This document shows, piece after piece, positions 22,691 through 33,559 of a stretch of DNA of 64,000 nucleotides (position 1 is the stretch's first letter; every line of letters begins with the position of its first letter). The notes beneath the pieces are model-generated. The model saw only the letters and a program-made list of their open reading frames with translations, was not told where the DNA came from and did not search any database. The stretch lies in NCBI RefSeq assembly GCF_027887165.1, contig NC_077232.1, positions 9,593,559 through 9,657,558 of the forward strand, read 5' to 3'. Both the position numbers and the translations under genes were made by a program. The DNA is from Monodelphis domestica. Its lineage: Eukaryota; Chordata; Mammalia; Didelphimorphia; Didelphidae.

Positions 22691-22769
22691 GACTTCAGGT
22701 CCAGAGTCTGACAGAAAAGAATTTTTAAAATCTGAATCAGATTCGCAGGTGAATTCTGTTTGTTTGTTT

Positions 22770-22975
22770 ATTTATTTTAAACTCTCACCTTCCATCTCAG
22801 AATCAATCCTGGCTATTGTTCTAAGGCCGAAGAAGGGTAAGGGCTAGACAATGGGGGTTAAGTGACTTGCCCAGGATCGCACAGCTAGGAAGTGTCTGAG
22901 GCCACATTTGAACCCAGGACTTCCTGTTTCTGGGCCTGGTTCTCCATCCACGGAGCCACCTAGCTGCATCCTCTA
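22770..22975 (-). repeat. Marsupial tRNA-like SINE, minus strand
   Basis: Nearly full length: T-rich tail with 'aaactctcaccttccatctc', then 'gggttaagtgacttgcccag', 'gaacccaggacttcctg', ending in the head 'gagccacctagctgc'. Confidence 0.92.
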
Positions 22976-23084
22976 TCATATATTTAAAGAGCAAGCATTA
23001 CTTATGCTACAAAAATGATTTTCAATCATTGAGAGAGAAGCCCCTCCACCAGCTCTTGAGGAGCTAAATATAATAGATGCCTAG

Positions 23085-23297
23085 GGGGCAGCTGGGTGGC
23101 TCAGTGGATGGAGAGCCAAGCCTAGAGCCTGGAGGTCCTGGGTTCAAATCTGACCTCAGACACTTCCCAGCTGTGTGACCCTGGGCAAGTCCCTTGACCC
23201 CCATTGCCTAGCCCTTACCATTCTTCTGCCTTGGAGCCAATACACAGTATTGATTTTAAGATAGAAGGTAAGGGTTTTAATAAAAATAAATAAAAAA
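23085..23297 (+). repeat. Full-length marsupial tRNA-like SINE
   Basis: Runs from GGGGCAGCTGGGTGGCTCAG to an A-rich tail (AATAAAAATAAATAAAAAAT). It is flanked by imperfect repeats like TAATA(CA)GATGC(C/T)TAG. It is very close to the family consensus inferred from the other copies here. Confidence 0.93.
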
Positions 23298-24354
23298 TAA
23301 TACAGATGCTTAGCAGAAGACTTCCTACCTGGACTTTAGAATAGACGCAGACTTATTCTTTCCTAATTGTTTCGGGCTGAGACGGGTCTTTCCAAGCACC
23401 TGGCCAATAATCATCCATGAGAACTTGGCACCACCGTTCAGATTTTACCCAGGACTGGTGGTGGCGTGCGTGTAATCCCCAGACCCGCCAGCAGGGGCAG
23501 CCCGAGGCTCTCCCAAAAGTCTTCGTTTTCCGATGGCTTCGAATGGGGTGCTGAATGGACGCTGGGATGGCGCTAAGGAGGCCGTGGAGGGCTGGGCCGC
23601 AGGCACTTTGCTGAAACTTTGCCGGGGGCCTTAGAGAGGGCCGGGCTGGAACCTGACCGGCAATGAAGGGAAGCCGGCAGCCTCGGCTCTCTAGAGCACA
23701 AGCGGAGGGGAATGGGGCCTGAGGAGGGCGCAAGTCCTTCCCGCCCTGACATTGCCGTTCTAAGCTCTGTCCCAGCTCTGACTCTCCCTGTGCTGTGCTT
23801 GACTCTGACCTAGGTCACGTGTCGTCTTTGGGGGTGTCCCGGGGGACACTGGAAGTGGTGCGGCCTCAGGGACAGCCCGCACCTCACTCTACAACCAGAT
23901 CCATATAAGCTCTGGAGAGGGAAGCGGCCCAGGAGTGAATGAATTCTCCGACAAGGGCTGCAATACATGATCTGTCCACCAGGTGGCACTGCTTGCAAAG
24001 GCCTGTCAAGCGTTTCATCAGCGCATCCAGTGCAGAAGGGAGGGGAGGGAGGGAACCCAGCCCCGCTCCCACACTCCTCCCGGGTCACCACTGCTCTCCA
24101 CAACCTATCACAGCTTGTGTTTGGTTTTGTTTTTTTTCTCTTTGCTGTAGAGACCTGCCTGGAGCAAATCGCAGGCAGCAGCTGTCACCTCCAGTGTCAG
24201 GGAATGAGTGACCCAGAATGTCACACCAGAAGGCTGGCTCTTCATTGAAGGGCAGGAGAAGAGGAAACTTGGAGGTCTGGGGGCCCAGACACCCACGCTT
24301 GCTCCTACCTCTCTAGGGGTCTCACAGATGTGTTTTCCACAGGAACCTCTGGAA

Positions 24355-25238
24355 AGAGAGGGAGAGGAAGGGAGGGAGGGAGGAAGAAAGTAAGGAAGGA
24401 AAGAAGAAAGGAAGGGAAGGAAGAAGGGAGGAAGATGGAAGGAGGGAAGAGAGGGAGGAAGGAAGAATGAAAGGAAGGAAAGAGGGAAGGAAGGGAGGAA
24501 GATGGAAGGAGGGAAGAGAGGGAGGAAGGAAGAATGAAAGGAAGGAAAGAGGGAAGGAAGGGAGGAAGATGGAAGGAGGGAAGAGAGGGAGGAAGGAAGA
24601 ATGAAAGGAAGGAAAGAGGGAAGGAAGGGAGGAAGATGGAAGGAGGGAAGAGAGGGAGGAAGGAAGAATGAAAGGAAGGAAAGAGGGAAGGAAGGGAGGA
24701 AGATGGAAGGAGGGAAGAGAGGGAGGAAGGAAGAATGAAAGGAAGGAAAGAGGGAAGGAAGGGAGGAAGATGGAAGGAGGGAAGAGAGGGAGGAAGGAAG
24801 AATGAAAGGAAGGAAAGAGGGAAGGAAGGGAGGAAGATGGAAGGAGGGAAGAGAGGAAGGAAGAATGAAAGGAAGGAAAGAGGGAAGGAAGGGAAGGAAG
24901 ATGGAAGGAGGGAAGAGAGGGAGGAAGGAAGTAAGGAAGGAAAGAGGGAAGGAAGGGAAGGAAGAAGGGAGGAAGGAAGATGGAAGGAGGGAAGAGAGGG
25001 AGGAAGGAAGAATGAAAGGAAGGAAAGAGGGAAGGAAGAAGGAAGGGAGGAAGGAAGGAAGCGAAAAAGGAAGATGGAAGGAAGGGAAGAAGGAAGATGG
25101 AAGGGAGTAAGAAAGAAAGAAAGGAAAGAGGGAAGGAAGGAAGATAGAAGGAAGGAGGAAAGGAAGGGAGGGAGGAAGGATGGAGAGAAGGAAGGAGGGA
25201 GGGAGGAAAGAAAGGAAGGGGGGAGCAGAGGAAGAAGC
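24355..25238. repeat. Purine minisatellite with 67-bp higher-order unit
   Basis: A G/A-only tract of about 0.9 kb. A 67-bp unit marked by GAATGAAAGGAAGG starts at 24465 and 24532 and recurs at least five times, then decays into shorter GGAAGGAAA blocks. Long open frames on both strands here are low-complexity artefacts. It ends against an L2-tail-like fragment (about 25235-25330, 'aagcatttattaaatg'). Confidence 0.93.
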
Positions 25239-25857
25239 ATTTATTAAATGTTTACCATGTGTCCAGATACTGTATACTAGGGATAAAAATGAAAGAGAAA
25301 GACAATTCCTTCCCTCAAGAAAATTCCCTTTTGAACATTGTCATGTGGGAAGTCATGGGGATGATAAGTAGTCGTGGAGCAAATGACTCTCCAGCCTCTC
25401 CAGAAACAAAGGGTATCGTTGAGGTGATCCCTGTCCCAGAGAAAAAGAAGGGAAGGGCACCAATGGGTATAGCATTGGGGCAAGCTGATGCTCGAGGATC
25501 TCAGCCTGGCTGGATACGATGGGATCTCCAAGTCTGGCCCCACTTCTGGTCATCCCTCGTCCAGATGAAAGCTTCGAGGCCCTGAAATATCAATGGTGGT
25601 ATACTTGTGAGTAGGTGCCAGCCACTGGGAAGGGTGGACACATGGCAGACAACCATCCTTCTGCACTCTGAATTCTCTCTTAACTTCCATACAGCAGCCA
25701 GTGAAGAGCACAGCTGTTCCAATGACCAGATGTCCAAGTTACATTTGGGGCACATCCCACAGACACACATGGCTAGTGCCCATTTATGCCCATTGGTCAT
25801 AAGTAAACCAGCATAAAGGAGCACAAAAATGCATAATCAATTAAACACCACTCAGCC

Positions 25858-26100
25858 AGAGGGCACCACAGTGAACAGCTGTCTGGTGGTCAGGAAGATC
25901 TGGGTTCAGATCCCGTCTAAATCTATGACTGGGCAAGTCACTTGACCTAAGTCTGCCTCAGTTTCCTCATATGTAAAAAAAGTTAATATTTGCCTACCAG
26001 GGTGGTTCTGAGGATGAGATGAGATGAGATGAGCTAGCACAGTGCCTGGCACATAGTAGGCACTATCTAAATGCTGGCTATCATCATTAATAATGAACAA
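25858..26100 (+). repeat. MIR/MAR-type SINE, plus strand, nearly complete
   Basis: In order: 'gtggtcaggaagatctgggt', 'gactgggcaagtcacttgac', 'ctcagtttcctcatatgtaa', a (GATGA)n run, 'cacagtgcctggcacatag', 'taggcactatctaaatg'. This is the full tRNA-like, core and tail order. Confidence 0.8.
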
Positions 26101-26277
26101 TGCATAGCTAGGAGACCGATAACAGCAGCAAAGCATTAATAACCACTAGCAAATTAGCAAATAAGCACAAACAGTAAAAAATCATGCCTCACCACCTAGC
26201 GTCCATAGGGAAGCACCGGCACAATGTCAGTGTAGACGAACACAGAGATCCATTTTCAAAGCCAAACCAGGCAGCAT

Positions 26278-26405
26278 TTTTAAAAACTCTGCCTTCTGCC
26301 TTAGAATTGATACCAGTACCTGTTCCAAGGCAGAAGAGCCAGAAGGGCTGGGCAGTTGGGGTTAAGTAACTTGCCCAGGGCCACCCAGCTGGGGAGCGTC
26401 TAAAG
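26278..26405 (-). repeat. Marsupial SINE fragment, minus strand
   Basis: The antisense copy covers the tail and middle: 'ccttctgccttagaattgat', 'ccaaggcagaagagccagaa', 'gttaagtaacttgcccaggg'. The head is missing. Confidence 0.8.
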
Positions 26406-26874
26406 CCATGCACTGATAATTGATGCATGGGTCAAAGACGCAGATGACCAAAGGCACAAGCATTGGTGTGGTCTGGTGACACCCACCCACATCCCCTGCT
26501 TCTCCTGCAGCACCCTAGGGTGGCCACCAACATGGGGAGGGGGGTTGGGGAATGGGCTCACTCCCTTCTGCCTGCCGACTTTTCTGCACTTGGACCTGAC
26601 CCTACAAGCCCCCTCTCCCAGAAATGAGCGGACTATTGGCAGCATTTCCAAACACTCGGAATCATCTCAGCATCCCAGGGCACACAGATGACATGCTTGG
26701 CAGGAAGTCCTCCATCCTGCATTGTCTGAATCCTGAGGCTCCCTTGGCTCAACAAGAGATTGTAGCCCACATCGCCTTCTGAGAAGATGGTAGGCAAGTC
26801 TCGTGTTCAGAGTCTGCTTGTCTTCCTGTTCATCAGATGGTCTAATAAATTCCCCTATGAGTAACAGGTGGTTG

Positions 26875-27077
26875 GGGGAAGCTGGGTAGATCAATGGATA
26901 GAGAGTTCAGACCTAGAGATGGAAGGTCCTGGGTTCAAATTTGGCCTCAGACACTTTCTAACTGTGTGACCCTGGACAAGTCACTTAACAATCCCTCCAC
27001 CCCCCACCCTAACTGCTCTCTGCCTTGGAATCAATACACAATATTACTTCTAAGATGGAAGGTAATGGGGAAAAAAT
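26875..27077 (+). repeat. Marsupial tRNA-like SINE, plus strand
   Basis: Head 'gggggaagctgggtagatca', body 'aaggtcctgggttcaaattt', tail 'ttctaagatggaaggtaatg'. It is bracketed by short direct repeats AGGTGGTT(G). Confidence 0.9.
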
Positions 27078-27319
27078 AGGTGGTTGCTGTGAATCATCTT
27101 GTAAGATTCCCACAACTCTTTGTGGCTGTTCTGTCAACAGACAAGCTGTCTAGTCTCTCAACTACTTGACATAAATCAATTTTCTATCAGTCCAAGTGAT
27201 GTATTCCCTGAACACCAGGACTTCTTAGTAAAACTGTCACCTTACTAAAACTCTCAATAATGGTCCTGAGGTCCAGATACTAAAGTAAGGACTTACTACT
27301 TGGTATAAACTTCTGGAAA

Positions 27320-30000
27320 AACTAGATAGCAGTCTCCTCCTCCTCCTCTTTCTCCCCAGAGCAAGCCAGCAGGACTATCTTCTTTTCAGAAATACTTTGG
27401 GAAACAAAGGCAACTGGGCTGACTCCAAGTACTAGAGAAGAATACTCTGCGAATTTGGAGCAATGTGCTCTCAACCCCAGGAACGGAGAAGAACTCCAAC
27501 ATAAAGATAAAGTAACAGGAAAAAAATAGCTAGAAAAATGAGCAAAAGACAAAAGAAAAACCTGACCTTAGAAAGAAAAACCAAAATACAAACTCAGAAG
27601 AGAACAACAGTGCCAAAAAGGAAAGTGTGACAGGATGTCAGGCCCAAAAGAACTCCTGGAAGAACTGGAAAACAAGTTTAAAAACCAAATAACAAGAGAA
27701 TTGACAGAAAACTACATAGCTAGGGAGGGAATTCACTGAAGAATTTAGAAATTTAGAAATTCACTGAAGAAATAAGGACAAAAGGAAATGGGCACACTAA
27801 AATATATTGAAGAAAAGAATGGATCAAATGGAAATGGAGGGGGAAAAACACTGAAGAAAATAGCTCTTTAAAGAGTAGGATTGGTCAGACAAGAAAGGAA
27901 ACACAAAAACTCAAGGGAAAAATAACCTTCCTAAACATTAGAATTGAACAAAAAATGGAGCTAATGGATCCATAAGACATCAGGAAATAATAAGACAAAT
28001 TTTTAAAAATGGAAAAAAATAGGAGCAAATGACTGACCTAGAAAATAGATCCAGGAGAGACCATCTATGCATCACTGGGATACCTGAAAGCCATAATCAA
28101 GAAGAGCCAGGACACCATATTATAAGAAATCATCAGGAAACACTGCCCTGATATCCTTGAATAAGAAGGATAAATAGAAATTGAAAGAATTCACCAATGA
28201 TCTCCTGAAAGAGATCCCAAAACAAATACCCCAGGATTATTATTATAGTCAAACAAAGAAAAGTTACTACAAGCAGCCAGAAGGAAACAATTCAAATATC
28301 ATGGAGCCATAGTCAGGGTTACACAGGACCTAACAGCTTCTACATTAAAGGACTGGAAGGCATAAAATATGATATTCCAAAAGGCAAAGGATCTAGGACT
28401 ACAACCAAGAATTATATACCCTACCAAACTGAGCATAATCCTGCAGGGGAAAAAATTTGATATTTAATTACATAGAGAAATTTCAGACTATCTTGACCAA
28501 AAAATTAGAACTGAAAAGAAAATTTGATGAGCATTTGATACTCAAGAGAAACAGAAAAAGGTAAAATGAAAACATAAGGGCTTTGATAAAGTTGAATTGA
28601 GTACATAGCTGGGAAGGTGATCATTGAAATAACTAAGTTATCTATGATACTTGAGTTATGTAAGGTACTTAAAGTATGTAAATACCTAAAATACTTGAGA
28701 ATTTTTATCACTATTAGAGAAATAAAAATGAAGCTAAATAAGATGGGCTAATACCACACCCCCAGTAAGGAATGGGAAAGAGGAACACATAGAGAAAGAG
28801 AAAAGGAGTGACAGAAGGGCATAAACTATCTCTCATTGCCACATAAGAGGCAAAGATAGAGTAGAAGATGGAGGAGGGTGGTGGGCTATGCTTGAACCTT
28901 ATTCTTATCAGAATTAGTTCAGAGCGAGAATAACACCCACACACAGTCAGCTACAGAAACCTTATTCTATAGGGAAGTATGATAGGGAAAATAAGTGAGG
29001 GGGACACAGACAAAAAGGAGGGTAAAATAGTGGAGGTAGTCATTGAAAATAAAACATTTGTGAACATATAAAAAAAGCTAAAAGGAGATAGAGATGAGTA
29101 AACAGGAGGAAAATAAAATAGAGGAAAACACAATTAGTAATCATAACTATGAATGTGAATGGGATGAACTCACCCATAAAACAGAAAAAGAGAGTATAGT
29201 GCAATAAAAACAAGAATCCCATAATATGCTGTCTACAAGAAATGCATTTAAAACAGGGAAATACACACAGAGTAAAAGTAAGGGGCTGGAGCAGAATCTA
29301 TTATGCCTCAGCTAAAGTAAAGCAGGGGTAGCAATCATGAACTAAGAAAAAGCAAGAGTAAAAAAAAATCAATCTAAACAAGATATAAGGAAAGAAATTA
29401 CTTCATGATAAAAGGCATTATAGACAATGAAACAATATCAATATTAAACATCTATGCCCCAAATTACATAGCATCCAGATTCCAAAAGGAGAAGTTACAT
29501 GAGTTATAGGAGGAAATAAATAGTAAGACATTAGTGATATGGGACTTCCCCTCTCAGTAGCGAAATCCAATTTTTAAAAAAAATAAGAAATTAAGGAGGT
29601 AAATTGAACGTTAGAAAAATTGGCTATGAAAGACCTCTGGAGAAAGCCAAATTGGAATAGAAAGGAATACAGCTTTTTCTCAGCAGTACATGACATCTTC
29701 ACAAAAACTGACCATATAATAGGGCATAAAAATCTCAAAACCAAATGTAGAAAAGCAAAAATCTTAAATGCTTACTTTTCAGACCATAATGCAATAAAAA
29801 TTATATGCAACAAAGGGCAGCAAAAGGAAAGGCTAAAAATTAAAATGGAAACTAAATAATCTTATCCTAAAGAACAAATGAGTCAAAGAATAAACTATAG
29901 AAACAATCAATAATTTCATTAAAGAAAATGACATTGAGGAGACAACATATCAAAACTAATGGGATGCAGCCAAAGCTATACTGAGGGGGAATTGTGTATA
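27320..30000 (+). mobile_element. L1 retrotransposon, 5' part (ORF1 and start of ORF2), decayed
   Basis: An A-rich, L1-like stretch in sense orientation. An ORF1-like start (ATG at 27538, MSKRQKKNLT) follows a 5' leader; later parts carry many stops. The block 28000-28440 resembles marsupial L1 ORF1 (CATCACTGGGATACCTGAAA, AAACACTGCCCTGATATCC). From about 29150 the sequence aligns by eye with the ORF2 endonuclease region, for example 'tttttctcagcagtacatga' and 'tctcagaccataatgcaata'-like text, ending near 'gctatactgagggggaattg'. The reverse-transcriptase part is absent. It is an old, dead copy; the 3' end piece lies at 30285-30790. Confidence 0.8.
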
Positions 30001-30009
30001 TGTATATAG

Positions 30010-30058
<49 letters not shown>

Positions 30059-30065
30059 CATACAT
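30001..30065. repeat. (TA)n/(TATG)n microsatellite
   Basis: Alternating TA with TATG variants. It lies at the point where the L1 loses its middle, next to a SINE. Confidence 0.92.
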
Positions 30066-30102
30066 AAATTGTTACATTAATAAATTAAAGAAAGAACAGA
30101 TC

Positions 30103-30275
30103 AATGGTGGCTCAGTGGATTGAGAGTCAAGCCTAGAGATGAGAGGTCCTGTGTTCAAATCTCACCTCAGACACTTCCTGGCTCTGTAACCCCCATTTCT
30201 TAGATCTTATTGCTCTTCTGTCTTGGAAGCAATACACACTATTGATTTTAAGATAGAAGGTAATGGTTTAAAAAA
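30103..30275 (+). repeat. Marsupial tRNA-like SINE, plus strand
   Basis: 'gtggctcagtggattgagag', 'gaggtcctgtgttcaaatct', 'gcaatacacactattgattt'. The extreme 5' head is missing and the middle has a small deletion. Confidence 0.88.
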
Positions 30276-30284
30276 AGAAAGAGG

Positions 30285-30790
30285 ATGCATATGCTACGAA
30301 ATATTTATAGCAATTCTTTTAATCATAGCAAAGAACTGGAAATTGAGGGAGTGCCCATCAATGGGGAGGTAGTTGAACAAATCATGGTATATCAACATAA
30401 TGCAGCAATCTTATAATGTAAGAAATGAACAGTTTCAGAGAAACTGGGAAGGCATACATGAACTGATGCAGAGTGATGTGAGCAGAACTAAGGAAAACAA
30501 TTTATATAATAAAAAACAGCATTAACAATATAATGGGACTGTGGTTCTCTCTGCTGGAAAGGCTTCACCTCATGTGCATATTTAGTTTGTTCTCTCTCAA
30601 TAAAGCTTTCTTATTTTAAGACAAAAACAACAACAGAATGGGAAACGTGTTTTTCATGACTTCACATGCTTAATGGGTATCATACAGCTTCCCTTCTCAA
30701 TGGTGGGAGAAGGGGCTAGAGGGAAAGAGAGTTTAGAACTCAAAATTTTCAAATGGATGTAAAAAACAAACAACTAACTTTTAGAAATGT
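30285..30790 (+). mobile_element. L1 3' end fragment, plus strand
   Basis: 'gaactggaaattgagggagt', 'gcccatcaatggggaggtag', 'catgaactgatgcagagtga' are typical of the 3' region of marsupial L1, and the piece ends in 'actcaaaattttcaaatg' and an A-rich tail. Positions 30540-30640 ('ctctcaataaagctttctta') do not fit L1 well and may be a foreign fragment. Confidence 0.65.
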
Positions 30791-30896
30791 AAGGAGGCTT
30801 TGTTGAACCTGACCACATCACCAAAGATGGAGGTGCTCCTTTGGGAAACAATAGGGATCTGATACTAAGAGAGGACATCCTGCATGTACCCTACCC

Positions 30897-31095
30897 CCGT
30901 GATGGTTAACCTATGACACACATGTCAGCACTGACACATGTAGCCATTTTTGATGACACGTGGCCACAGAGAAGTATGGGGCCACATGCCAAGAAGGACG
31001 TGTTTTTTTTTTTTTCTCAAAGTGACACCATCTAAGTTATGCTCGGTTTTGGGGTGAATTTTGACACACCAAGCTCAAAAGGTTGCCCATCACTG
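30897..31095. mobile_element. hAT-type MITE (OC1/OposCharlie-like) with perfect 8-bp target duplication
   Basis: A 199-bp element. The left end CCGTGATGGTTAACCTATGA and the right end, read in reverse, CAGTGATGGGCAACCTTTTG form imperfect terminal inverted repeats. The 8-bp duplication CCCTACCC sits at 30889-30896 and 31096-31103, the target-site length of hAT transposons. There is no coding capacity, so it was moved by a transposase made elsewhere. The right end matches my memory of the OC1 family first seen in opossum, a family reported to have spread horizontally between animals. Confidence 0.88.
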
Positions 31096-31154
31096 CCCTA
31101 CCCTGTGGTTGGAAGCAGCCTCTTTCCATTGTTTAAAGCTAGCAGAATGAGACA

Positions 31155-31310
31155 GCCTCTGTTTGTCTTTCTCTGTCTCTGTTTGTGTCTCTCTTACTCT
31201 CTCCTTCTCCCCCTCTGTCTCTCTCTCCTTGTCTCTGTCTCTCCTCCTCTCTTTTCCTCTCTGTTTCTCCCTCCCTCCCTCCCTCCCTCTCTGCTTCTGT
31301 CTCTCCCTGG
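31155..31310. repeat. CT-rich simple repeat
   Basis: TCTGTCTCTCTC/CCCTCCCT pyrimidine tract on the plus strand. The flanking 31310-31960 is unassigned; 31660-31780 has 'caaataaatattcccttgg' and could be an old retroelement end, but I cannot place it. Confidence 0.85.
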
Positions 31311-31974
31311 CAACATCCAGGGGTTGAAGGTCCTGTCCACCCACAGCATGTGCTCCATGAACTCAGCTAACCCTTTAAGATCCAGAGAATCTGGCCTGGG
31401 GTTGGTCTGTTTTGTTTGTCCTTTTCAGTTCTAGCCACAGGTGGTGGAGTCCTCAGGCCTGGGAGCTCCAGCCACAGTGACCTTGGAGTCAGGATTCCAG
31501 GCCCAATATTGCTGCCAGCCCAGCAAGGGCTAATAAACCAGGTTGTAAGGACCTGAGCCCAAGGGGGTTGGGATTTGAAGCTTCTTATACAGAAACCGGG
31601 AGCCTAATCTGCTTCTCTTTCCCAGCCCAAGATGGCGAAGGGAAAATGATGCCCCCACCAGGTGTTAGGCGAGTGTTTGTATGTTCGTTTTCAAATAAAT
31701 ATTCCCTTGGAAAAGCTGCTCTTTTAAGTGGCTAAAAGAAACTGCTGCCCTTCAACTTTATTAACATAATGGGGGGGAACTGAACCACTCAAGAACTTTG
31801 ATCAATGCAGACTCACCAAGATGGGAAACTTGTTGCTGAGGTTCTGGAGCCAAGAGAGAGAATCAGACACATTTTTTGATGAATAGAGTAGCGTGTTTCA
31901 TTTGACTATGCATGTAAAGGTTTTGTTTTTCTTCTTTTTCTTTCCAGTAGAAATGGTGAAGGGAAAAAAGAGAA

Positions 31975-32393
31975 AGGGAAAGGAAGGAAGGAAGGAAGGA
32001 AGGAAGGAAGGAAGGAAGGGAGGGAGGGAGGGAGGGAGGGAGGGAGGGAGGAAGGAAGGAAGGAAGGAAGGAAGGAAGGAAGGAAGGAAGGAAGGAAGGA
32101 AGGAAGGAAGGAAGGAAGGAAGGAAGGAAGGAAGGAAGGAAGGAAGGAAGGAAGGAAGGAAGGAAGGAAGGAAGGAAGGAAGGAAGGAAGGAAGGAAGGA
32201 AGGGAGGGAGGAAGAAAGGAAGGAAGGAAGGAAGGAAGGAAGGAAGGAAGGAAGGAAGGAAGGAAGGGAGGGAGGAAGAAAGGGAGGGAGGGAGGGAGGA
32301 AGGAAGGAAGGAAGGAAGGAAGAAAGGAAGGAAGGAAGGAAGGAAGGAAGGAAGGAAGGAAGGAAGGAAGGAAGGAAGGAAGGAAAGGAATAG
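31975..32393. repeat. (GGAA)n/(GGGA)n tetranucleotide array
   Basis: About 420 bp of almost pure GGAA with blocks of GGGA, entirely purine on the plus strand. The open frame across it (KEGRKEGR...) is a repeat artefact. GGAA arrays can bind ETS factors, but nothing here shows such a role. Confidence 0.96.
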
Positions 32394-32936
32394 GTATTAA
32401 AGCATTTTTTAAATGTACAGAACAGAAGGAAGGCCAGAAAGAATGATGGACAAGAGGAGAGCTGTAGAAGTGATATTTTGTATTTTTTCTGTGTTTAAAA
32501 GAAAAGTAAATTGTACATAATGGAGATCCTCAGTCTTATATACAATAGTCTTCTGTTCTCCTTAGAATTTTGAAATGTTTCTTTTGTCCTATGATTGGTA
32601 AGCCCAGAATACAATGGAGCAGATGAATGAATGAATGAATGAATGCATGCATGGCAATGGACCCAAGCATCATGCTGTCCTGGCCAGTGGTGAGCTCTTC
32701 TGGCAGATCTCTCAGCTGTAAGAAGCCCACGCACACTCTCCATCTCCCAAGCACGAGTCACTAGGTAGACATGATACTCGCCCAAACATCACCAAGGCTG
32801 GCAACAAGCATATGGCGTCCTTCCTAGTGAACTGGGACACGTGTACTAGAGATACCTCAAGTCAGCTCCGAGGAAATTTGTTTTAGTCAATGTCCTCCAT
32901 GTTTTCATTAATGCATCATTATTAAAAACTTGGGGT

Positions 32937-33135
32937 GGAGACAGCTGAGTGGCTCAGTAGATGGAGAGCCAGGCCTAGAGACAGGAGGTCCTGGGTTCAA
33001 ATGTGACCTCATTAGCTGTGTGACGCTGGACAAGTCACTTGACCACCATTGCCTAGCCCTGACCACTCTTCTGCCTTGGAGCCAATACACAGGATTGATT
33101 CCAAGGTGAAAGGTGAGGGTTTCAAACAAAAAACC
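32937..33135 (+). repeat. Marsupial tRNA-like SINE, plus strand
   Basis: 'cagctgagtggctcagtaga', 'aggaggtcctgggttcaaat', 'gccaatacacaggattgatt'. An 8-12-bp gap occurs after 'tgacctca'. Upstream, 32619-32650, is a short (GAAT)n tract. Confidence 0.9.
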
Positions 33136-33559
33136 CCTTAGGCTTTGGGTCTCCCTGGGATGGGAAGGTGTAATTCTGGCTATTTGGCTCTCTGCCTGGA
33201 GGAGGAGGTCACTCCTAGGCTCTTCCTCCCTCTGGCTCATCTCCCACAAACACACCACTTCCATGGGGAGGAACTCTGGCATTTACTATTTGAGTGGATT
33301 CGTTCTCGTGGCAGGGCTCTCCAATCCGTCTATCCCAAGCCACCCCCCACCCAGCTGGTTAAACTCTCCTCCCTTCTCCACACTGACCTCTCCCTCCTCG
33401 CCTTCTCTCCAGTCCCTTTTCCCCTTCATCTGTCCCAGATATGCCTGACCAAGCCTGCACCTTTCCTACCCCCCACCCGCATCTGCGCCCTTCTCTCCTG
33501 TTCACGGGCTTCCAAATGATACTGGAGAGGCCAACTGGGGCCACCACAGCGCTGGGTCA

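Noticed and set aside
24305-25247. Long frames (311 codons minus, 170 codons plus) in the GA tract
   Set aside because: Low-complexity translation of a 67-bp purine repeat; not coding.
30540-30640. 'ctctcaataaagctttctta' text resembling the end of a retroviral LTR
   Set aside because: Too short and without a matching partner or defined borders; it may belong to the L1 3' region or another repeat.
31310-31960. Possible old retroelement end around 'caaataaatattcccttgg'
   Set aside because: No borders, direct repeats or family words could be recognised.
31893-32393. 166-codon Lys/Glu/Gly frame
   Set aside because: Translation of a (GGAA)n array.
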